Below are positions 58,967-64,000 of a DNA stretch of 64,000 bases, one piece after another. A program made the position numbers and the translations under genes. The notes beneath the pieces are model-generated. The model made no database searches. It saw only the letters and a list, made by a program, of their open reading frames with translations, and was not told where the DNA came from. The stretch spans positions 1-64,000 of the forward strand of contig JAFRAS010000002.1 in NCBI GenBank assembly GCA_017405265.1, in the 5' to 3' direction. Every line of letters starts with the position of its first letter. Within the stretch, counting starts at the first letter, position 1. Source of the stretch: Candidatus Saccharimonadota bacterium (GTDB taxonomy: Bacteria; Patescibacteriota; Saccharimonadia; Saccharimonadales; Saccharimonadaceae).

Positions 58967-60478
58967 ATGTTTCTCCACACATCGGCAAAAAAACGAGACT
59001 TCGGTCTCAAAAAATCTCACTCACGTCTATTTCGCGGGGCCTTTGCCAGCCTTGGTACACTTGTTATAGCGTTCGTTTTTGTTCCTTACATTGAATCCCT
59101 CAGTAATTCTTACGCCACGAAAGTTGGCTCTCTGACTCACGTCAACTTCAATATCGCTGAAACTTCTCTCACGATGACGATCGACAACGACAGCACCACC
59201 ACCTCCGCCGCCACCTCTGGCCCCGGCCAATATGTCCTCTTGGACAGCGTTGTGAATGTCGCGACGAACGCTCCCGCCGGCTACGAACTTTACTTGACTG
59301 GCTACGATAATAATTTCACCGCCGAAGACGACGTCTCCGACGAAAACTTCGACCCGACCTTTGCCGATGAAGTCATCAACCACGTTACTGGTTATGATTA
59401 CTCCAACAATGGTAGCAACATCCCGAGCACTCAAACTCTCGCAACCACTAGACTCATCAATACCGCCGACTCGACCAAATATATCGCCGGTATCGTTGCT
59501 TCGAACCCGACCGTCCTCTCCACCGCCTCGAGCAACTGGGGTTACGCCCTCGCCTCGACTACCTCTGGTGTCCAAATCTCCGGTTTCAGCTCCACCTACA
59601 CCGACCAAAACATCGCCTCCGGCAAATTCCTCCCCGTGACGAACACTTCCCAAAAAATCGTGAAAACCTCCCACGCCGACACCACTGGTGTTGACCAGAC
59701 CATCTACTACGGTGCCTACCTTGACTCTAATATTGCCGCCGGCACTTACACTAACTCCGTAATCTACACCGCCGTTGTCGAAGACAGCGCCTCCTCTGGC
59801 GCCGGCAACCTCAGCATCTCTCCCGTGAACGGTCTGAAAAAATCCACCCTGACCATCATCAGCGACTACGATTCCGCCGACTCCGCCGTTACCACTTCCC
59901 AGATTGAGACTTACATCTTCACTGGTTCCACCCCGACTTTCTCCGGTAGTAGCACCGTCCCAACCAACGCCGTCGATACCTGCACCACTGCTTCCGTCGA
60001 TAGCACTCTGAACGGCAACAATAAAAATCTGAAATATACTTGTACCCTCACCGCCGACTCCGGCTTCGCTTACGACACTGAATATGGTGTCGTCACCATC
60101 ATCGACGGCGACACTTCCTCCGCCAACTGGGCAGTCGGCGCCTGGACCTACCTCACGACCGAACGCCCGACAAACCCCGGCACCGATATCCAAGACGACA
60201 TCACGAACCACCAACCCGGCGTAACTTACCGCACGACCACCTCTGACCGCACCGTCACCACCTCGACCCTCAACACCTCCACCTCCCCCGCCACCGTTGA
60301 CTTTACCTTCGGTCCCGAAACCGCCCAAGGTGTCTCCTCCTCCGCCTCGACCTCCCTCGCCGCGAAAGCTGTCGAAAACGGCTCTTTGGCCTGGCTCGTA
60401 GTCGCCGCTGCCGCCTCCACCACCGCCATGTGGGTCGCAGTCGTCGCTCTGAAAGACGATGACGACGAAGAAGAATAA
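58967..60478 (+). CDS. Large Thr/Ser-rich surface protein
   Basis: This 503-residue protein has an N-terminal hydrophobic segment (GAFASLGTLVIAFVFVPYI, about residues 25-45) and a long beta-rich, Thr/Ser/Asn-rich region with SSNWGYALAS and DQTIYYGAYLDSNIAAGTYT motifs that I associate with Saccharibacteria surface proteins. A C-terminal helix (WLVVAAAASTTAMWVAVVAL) and an acidic tail (DDDDEEE) follow. It may be an abundant surface-layer or adhesin protein. It ends at a hairpin (60487-60520). Confidence 0.7.
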   Translation: MFLHTSAKKRDFGLKKSHSRLFRGAFASLGTLVIAFVFVPYIESLSNSYATKVGSLTHVNFNIAETSLTMTIDNDSTTTSAATSGPGQYVLLDSVVNVATNAPAGYELYLTGYDNNFTAEDDVSDENFDPTFADEVINHVTGYDYSNNGSNIPSTQTLATTRLINTADSTKYIAGIVASNPTVLSTASSNWGYALASTTSGVQISGFSSTYTDQNIASGKFLPVTNTSQKIVKTSHADTTGVDQTIYYGAYLDSNIAAGTYTNSVIYTAVVEDSASSGAGNLSISPVNGLKKSTLTIISDYDSADSAVTTSQIETYIFTGSTPTFSGSSTVPTNAVDTCTTASVDSTLNGNNKNLKYTCTLTADSGFAYDTEYGVVTIIDGDTSSANWAVGAWTYLTTERPTNPGTDIQDDITNHQPGVTYRTTTSDRTVTTSTLNTSTSPATVDFTFGPETAQGVSSSASTSLAAKAVENGSLAWLVVAAAASTTAMWVAVVALKDDDDEEE

Positions 60479-60486
60479 TCCTCCCA

Positions 60487-60520
60487 GTAGCTCCGAGAAA
60501 AACAGTTTTCTCAGAGCTAC
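60487..60520 (+). terminator. Hairpin after surface-protein gene
   Basis: GTAGCTCCGAGAAAA (60487-60501) pairs with TTTTCTCAGAGCTAC (60506-60520), one mismatch, loop ACAG, followed by TTTATAAAT. The arm shares 13 bases with the hairpin at 26951. Confidence 0.7.
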
Positions 60521-60530
60521 TTTATAAATA

Positions 60531-60848
60531 TCACTCCGGAATCCCTAGCGCCTCCCCGCTCAGCGTTTCCGTCTTAAAATACTCTTCCTTTTTCATTTCT
60601 TTCTCGAAGTGCTCAAGATATTCTTTAATCACCCCGTTCGTTATTACTCCCGTATCCTGAAACTCAAAAATCTCTTCTTCCTCATCTTCCTCCTTTTTCT
60701 CCGGCAAATACCCCGGCCTCGATCGGTCGAGATAAATATCTCCCGTATCGTGATAAATTTTGAGCGCCACGAGTGTTGTCGTGAGTGTCACTACCACTGC
60801 CACCACCCCGAGTATCGCCAAATTCCTAGCCCCGCTGCTATTTTTCAT
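60531..60848 (-). CDS. Single-pass membrane protein of unknown function
   Basis: This 105-residue protein has one N-terminal membrane helix (LAILGVVAVVVTLTTTLVAL, about residues 9-29) and a highly charged extracytoplasmic tail (KKEEDEEEEIFEF). GGAGG precedes the ATG at 60848, which overlaps the stop of the upstream gene by 11 bases, so the pair is translationally coupled. Function is unknown. Confidence 0.7.
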   Translation of the reverse strand: MKNSSGARNLAILGVVAVVVTLTTTLVALKIYHDTGDIYLDRSRPGYLPEKKEEDEEEEIFEFQDTGVITNGVIKEYLEHFEKEMKKEEYFKTETLSGEALGIPE

Positions 60849-61347
60849 ACAACTCCTCCACCGCGTAATAAAACTTTTCAATAATCTCTTCCATCTCTCG
60901 ACTCTCCTGGTTCACTACTGCTCTCGCCTCCCTGAGTTTCGTGAGCTGCCCATAAAACTTTTCCGGCTCCTTCTTGCAATCCACCGCAATCAGCACCTCC
61001 ATTCCCCTGGCGTATTCAATATAACTCTCATTAAACTCCTCTCTTTCCTCCGCAAACTGCTTTTGGAGCTCCAAAAGTCCCACATTCGGCTGATTACTCT
61101 TGACAAATCTCGCGTTTAGTGGTATAATGTAATTATTGGCTATTTTTTCATAATAAGCCCCGAGTTCCGCTCGCATTCTCGAATCATCATGCGAAATCGC
61201 CGTCAAAGTCTGCTTAATCGTCCCGCAATACTGCGAAATCCCCCCATAAAGTTCTTCCTCCGCTCTCTCTGCAAAACACGGCGAAGAGACCGCTAATAAG
61301 ACGATTAAAGAATATAAGAAAAAGACTTTTTTATGTTCTTTGTACAT
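60838..61347 (-). CDS. Secreted helical protein of unknown function
   Basis: This 169-residue protein has a signal peptide (about residues 1-27, ending SPCFAE) followed by long Glu/Lys-rich helices that may form coiled coils, with two Cys (SQYCGT and AVDCKK). The ATG at 61347 lies six bases after a minus-strand TATAAT (61354-61359), so it should be leaderless. It is divergent from the gene at 61378. Confidence 0.7.
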   Translation of the reverse strand: MYKEHKKVFFLYSLIVLLAVSSPCFAERAEEELYGGISQYCGTIKQTLTAISHDDSRMRAELGAYYEKIANNYIIPLNARFVKSNQPNVGLLELQKQFAEEREEFNESYIEYARGMEVLIAVDCKKEPEKFYGQLTKLREARAVVNQESREMEEIIEKFYYAVEELYEK

Positions 61348-61377
61348 ACAGATATTATAACATGCTATAATATTATT
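61348..61377. promoter_or_regulatory. Back-to-back leaderless promoters
   Basis: TGTTATAAT on - (-10 61354-61359) and TGCTATAAT on + (-10 61366-61371) each lie six bases from their own ATG. Only 30 bases separate the two start codons. Confidence 0.78.
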
Positions 61378-62097
61378 ATGGGTGGATTCCTGCGCAAAAA
61401 GAAATTTAGGCTCAAAAACTGGCAACTCTTACTAATTTTACTGCCTCTCCTTTTTTTGACCGCCACCCTCCTCCGTTTCGACCACATTAAAATGACCGAA
61501 CTGCGCGACGCCGTCCTCGCCGCCGACCTCGCTGGCGACGAAGCTGAATCCGCCGACGAAGCCAACGCCAACATCGCGTCCGCCCTGGACGAACTAAAAT
61601 CCTTCACTTTCACCCATGTCGTCGTGAACATCACCGAAAAAAACGGCGTCCAGACTCTCACTTTTGGCACTGGTCCCTTCTATCTCGAACACCAATACCA
61701 CCGCGCCGCAAAAGCCGCAATCAGTGCCGCCGAACAAAAAGCCGCCGAAATCGGCGCCTCTGGCAACCCCGGCGGAAATATTTACGCCGCCGCCTCCGCC
61801 GTCTGCGACCCCGAGGCTCGCCGCATGGGCTGGACCTGGGATTCCGAGGGCCACGTGAACTGTATGCTCCGCGAAATCGCCGCCCGCCAGTCCGAATACG
61901 AAATCACCGACCGCATCTTGGCCGACATCCCCGACACTAACCTCTACCGCTATAACTTCGCCTCCCCCATTTTCGCCCCCACCCCCGCCGCCCTCCTCGC
62001 CCTCCTCTCTATAATTCTTGCGCTTATTATCCTCGTCCGCTTCCTCATCTGGCTCGTCGTCGAAATCTCTCTTATATTCATCAAAAATCCCTCTTGA
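61378..62097 (+). CDS. Two-helix membrane protein of unknown function
   Basis: This 239-residue protein has an N-terminal helix (WQLLLILLPLLFLTATLL, about residues 15-33), an Ala/Glu-rich extracytoplasmic helical domain (about 45-190, with two Cys) and a C-terminal helix (ALLALLSIILALIILVRFLI). The layout recalls signalling or wall-sensing proteins, but no domain is recognised. The ATG is six bases after TATAAT. Confidence 0.68.
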   Translation: MGGFLRKKKFRLKNWQLLLILLPLLFLTATLLRFDHIKMTELRDAVLAADLAGDEAESADEANANIASALDELKSFTFTHVVVNITEKNGVQTLTFGTGPFYLEHQYHRAAKAAISAAEQKAAEIGASGNPGGNIYAAASAVCDPEARRMGWTWDSEGHVNCMLREIAARQSEYEITDRILADIPDTNLYRYNFASPIFAPTPAALLALLSIILALIILVRFLIWLVVEISLIFIKNPS

Positions 62098-62152
62098 CTA
62101 TTACATTAAGAGGGTATAAGATAAAAATACAACTTAAAAGGAGGAAGTCTTA

Positions 62153-62359
62153 ATGGCTTACACACACACCAACGCTAAAGGCGTGAAATACTATCTCAGA
62201 AAATCCGAAGTGACTCTTCGTGGCGGCAAACCCCAAACGATTTACTTCTTCACCAAGAACGCTGAAGGCGGCAAAGGCACTCCTTGCGATCTTCCCGCTG
62301 ACCGCGAAGTGAACGAAAATCCGAGAAACGGCTTCTTGACTTTGAAGAAAAAAGCCTAA
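62153..62359 (+). CDS. Small conserved basic protein
   Basis: This 68-residue protein (MAYTHTNAKGVKYYLRKSEV, then RGGKPQTIYFFTKNA and the C-terminal NGFLTLKKK) belongs to a small family I recall from many CPR genomes, with unknown function. AAAAGGAGGAAG precedes the ATG. The promoter TTGACT (about 62095), 17 bases, TAAGAT lies upstream, and a terminator follows, so it is a strong single-gene unit. Confidence 0.8.
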   Translation: MAYTHTNAKGVKYYLRKSEVTLRGGKPQTIYFFTKNAEGGKGTPCDLPADREVNENPRNGFLTLKKKA

Positions 62360-62380
62360 TTCCCACCTCACACGGTCCAA

Positions 62381-62407
62381 GAAAATCCCCTATCTCGGGG
62401 ATTTTCT
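62381..62407 (+). terminator. Rho-independent terminator
   Basis: GAAAATCCCC/GGGGATTTTC with a six-base loop. The -10 for murC follows five bases later. Confidence 0.82.
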
Positions 62408-62423
62408 GTGCTATAATCGACTT

Positions 62424-63665
62424 ATGAAGATATATTTTGTCGGCATCTCTGGAAAAGGTATGGGTGCTCTCGCCGAAATGATACTCACAGCCGGCGACCG
62501 TGTTGCCGGTTCCGACCTCGCCCCCGACGATTCGATAAAACCACTCATCGAAGCCGGCGCCGAAATCCATATCGGCCCCCAAGACGGCCAATTTCTCTTG
62601 AGTTCGCATCAAAAAGAACCGATCGACTGGCTAATTTACACCTCCGCCGTGAAACCCAACCACCCCGAACTCGTCCTGGCCGAAAAACTCGGCATAAAAA
62701 TCTCGAAACGCGACGAACTCATCTCTTATTTAATCGAGAAAAAAGATTTAAAAATGGTCGCCATCGCCGGTACCCACGGAAAAACCACCACCACCGCTAT
62801 GATCGTCTGGGCCTGTCTGAATCTCGGATTCCCGATTTCTTACCTTGTTGGCTCGACTATGCCCTTCGCCCCCTCCGGAAAATATACTATCGGCTCCGAA
62901 TTTTTAGTTTACGAAGCCGACGAATACGACCGTAATTTTCTCGCTTTCCACCCCTGGCTTTCCGTCCTTACCGCCGTTTCCTACGACCACCCCGACATCT
63001 ACCCCACCCACGAAGATTACGAAGCCGCCTTCCGCCAGTTCGAGTCCCAGTCTCTGACCGTCATTTCCGACCTCGACTCTGACCCGCACTTGAACCTCGC
63101 TGGCGAAGTCCGCCGCAACGACGCCACTCTCGCTATGCACGCCGTCATGAAAATTGCCGAAAGTCTGAATCGTCGCCTGGACTACAAAGACCTCCGCGAA
63201 CTCATGAATACTTATCCCGGCGCCACTCGCCGTTTTGAAAAACTCGCCGACGGCTTTTACACCGACTACGCCCACCACCCCGAAGAAGTCGCCGCCACCG
63301 TCGAAATCGCCTTAGAAGAAGTCGAGCGTGAGCGAAAACAAGGCGTCGTCGCTCTCTACGAACCTCTGACCAACACCCGCCAAGCCGAAGTTTTCTCCGG
63401 CTACAAAGAGGCCTTCATGGGTGTCACGAAGCTCATTTGGCTCCCCACTTTCCACGCCCGCGAAGACACCACGAAGCGTGAAATTTTGCCCGAAGAATTC
63501 GTCGCGAGCCTCATGAACCGCGACGTCGCCGAAACTGGCGAACTCACCGACGAACTTTTCGACCGCTTGATAAAATACAAAAACTCTGGCTACCTGATTT
63601 TAATGATGTCCGGCGGCATCGCCGACGCTTGGCTGCGCGAAAAACTAAAATCCGTGATAAAATAG
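62424..63665 (+). CDS. murC: UDP-N-acetylmuramate-alanine ligase
   Basis: This 413-residue ligase joins the first alanine to UDP-MurNAc. It has the N-terminal GISGKGMGALAEMIL, a DWLIYTSAVKPNHPEL segment, the P-loop IAGTHGKTTTTAM, the YEADEYDRNFL metal-binding region, PGATRRFEKL and DYAHHPEEV. Mpl (tripeptide ligase) is a close alternative. The ATG at 62424 is six bases after TATAAT (62412-62417), predicting a leaderless mRNA. Confidence 0.92.
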   Translation: MKIYFVGISGKGMGALAEMILTAGDRVAGSDLAPDDSIKPLIEAGAEIHIGPQDGQFLLSSHQKEPIDWLIYTSAVKPNHPELVLAEKLGIKISKRDELISYLIEKKDLKMVAIAGTHGKTTTTAMIVWACLNLGFPISYLVGSTMPFAPSGKYTIGSEFLVYEADEYDRNFLAFHPWLSVLTAVSYDHPDIYPTHEDYEAAFRQFESQSLTVISDLDSDPHLNLAGEVRRNDATLAMHAVMKIAESLNRRLDYKDLRELMNTYPGATRRFEKLADGFYTDYAHHPEEVAATVEIALEEVERERKQGVVALYEPLTNTRQAEVFSGYKEAFMGVTKLIWLPTFHAREDTTKREILPEEFVASLMNRDVAETGELTDELFDRLIKYKNSGYLILMMSGGIADAWLREKLKSVIK

Positions 63666-63669
63666 CCTT

Positions 63670-64000
63670 ATGCGCTTAGATTTGAGCTCTTTCTACTCCT
63701 CACTCCTCGTCATCGCCCTCATTATCGCCCTGGGCTTCATTTTGGGCAAAACGAAAAAAATCAGTCAGTCCACGAACAAACAGCTCGTGAACCTCCTCTT
63801 AATCATTTTTATGCCCGCCTCCCTCTTTAACGCCTTCCCCGGAACCTACTCCGAAGAATATGGCTACCTTTTTCTCATGGGCTTTTTGGCCGGCCTCCTC
63901 ATCATGCTCACCATGATTCTCGTCGGAAAACTTATTTACCACGAAAAAATCTTCCACGGCGAACTCTCCTATGAGGGCCAATTCGCCTTCATTTTTAACA
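63670..64000 (+). CDS. AEC-family membrane transporter, 5' part
   Basis: The frame from the ATG at 63670 is open to the window end (110 residues). It has three hydrophobic helices: LLVIALIIALGFILGKTKKI, LVNLLLIIFMPASLFNAF and LFLMGFLAGLLIMLTMILVG. The first two match the start of auxin-efflux-carrier/AEC permeases, including the Pro in the second helix. It lies four bases after murC, so it is co-transcribed. The C-terminal part is outside the window. Confidence 0.72.
   Translation, partial: MRLDLSSFYSSLLVIALIIALGFILGKTKKISQSTNKQLVNLLLIIFMPASLFNAFPGTYSEEYGYLFLMGFLAGLLIMLTMILVGKLIYHEKIFHGELSYEGQFAFIFN

Noticed and set aside
59027-60328. 433-codon minus-strand frame across the surface-protein gene
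   Set aside because: It is a Gly/Val-rich shadow with no start signal, antisense to a gene with signal and anchor segments.

Overview
The window looks like a chromosomal segment of a Candidatus Saccharibacteria (TM7) or closely related Patescibacteria/CPR organism. This rests on family content, since no database search was possible. Indicators are a VirB4-centred type IV secretion locus beside dnaA-dnaN-recF, many secreted or membrane-anchored cell-wall enzymes, several small CPR-type proteins of unknown function, and a monoderm-like envelope with no outer-membrane genes seen. UGA is a stop codon (for example in the ATGA overlap at 1321-1324), so this is not a UGA-recoding lineage such as Gracilibacteria. 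The + strand is C-rich and G-poor almost everywhere regardless of gene direction, so + genes use C-ending codons and encode Thr/Ser/Pro-rich proteins, whereas - genes are rich in Glu, Arg and Gly.

Layout. 1-7.3 kb: 5' end of a 16S rRNA gene leaving leftwards, tRNA-Ser(GGA) with duplicated 3'-end fragments, a MacB-like ABC exporter, a 1124-residue membrane-associated protein of unknown function, a degenerate Mur-ligase paralogue, and tRNA-Arg plus tRNA-Ser(CGA). 7.3-11.6 kb: an accessory island with nested inverted repeats, a BRO-N protein, small genes in a repeated leader-gene-terminator layout (one is an ankyrin protein ending in an EF-Tu-like P-loop peptide), and a DinJ-YafQ toxin-antitoxin pair. 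11.6-20.3 kb: tsaD, a membrane-anchored AMMECR1 protein, a cluster of secreted wall hydrolases (lysozyme/C39, NlpC/P60, PEGA) and a FemAB ligase. 20.3-29.8 kb: a candidate structured RNA, valS, a nonapeptide-repeat protein, ClbS-like and TfoX-like genes, tRNA-Gln, a TrmA-type methyltransferase and a HIT protein. 29.8-36.6 kb: an amidinotransferase coupled to murE, a QueC-like enzyme, folD-murB and groES-groEL.

36.6-48 kb: small membrane proteins, tRNA-Ser(GCT), thioredoxin/rhodanese-like proteins, and a type IV secretion/pilus locus (two VirB2-like pilin genes, a VirB6-like polytopic protein, a PrgI/VirB3-like protein, and VirB4 as two adjacent polypeptides) interleaved with comF and hsp20. 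48-54 kb: recF-dnaN-dnaA reading left and rpmH-rnpA-ndk-xer reading right, with DnaA-box clusters between them. 54-64 kb: a stand-alone LexA-type DNA-binding protein divergent from an LCP-family wall-polymer ligase, a dockerin-bearing secreted protein next to a cohesin-like anchored protein, a large surface protein, membrane proteins, murC and the start of an AEC-type transporter.

Two themes tie the window together. First, about twenty genes have a near-perfect extended -10 (TGnTATAAT) only 6-9 bases before the start codon, which predicts leaderless mRNAs for many housekeeping and envelope genes; accessory, chaperone and ribosomal genes instead have 5' leaders with Shine-Dalgarno sites. Second, much of the coding capacity serves the cell surface: making peptidoglycan (murB, murC, murE, FemAB, LCP), cutting it (lysozyme, C39, NlpC/P60), displaying proteins (cohesin/dockerin, pilins) and secreting (T4SS, ABC exporter). 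That fits an epibiont that lives on, and feeds from, other bacteria.
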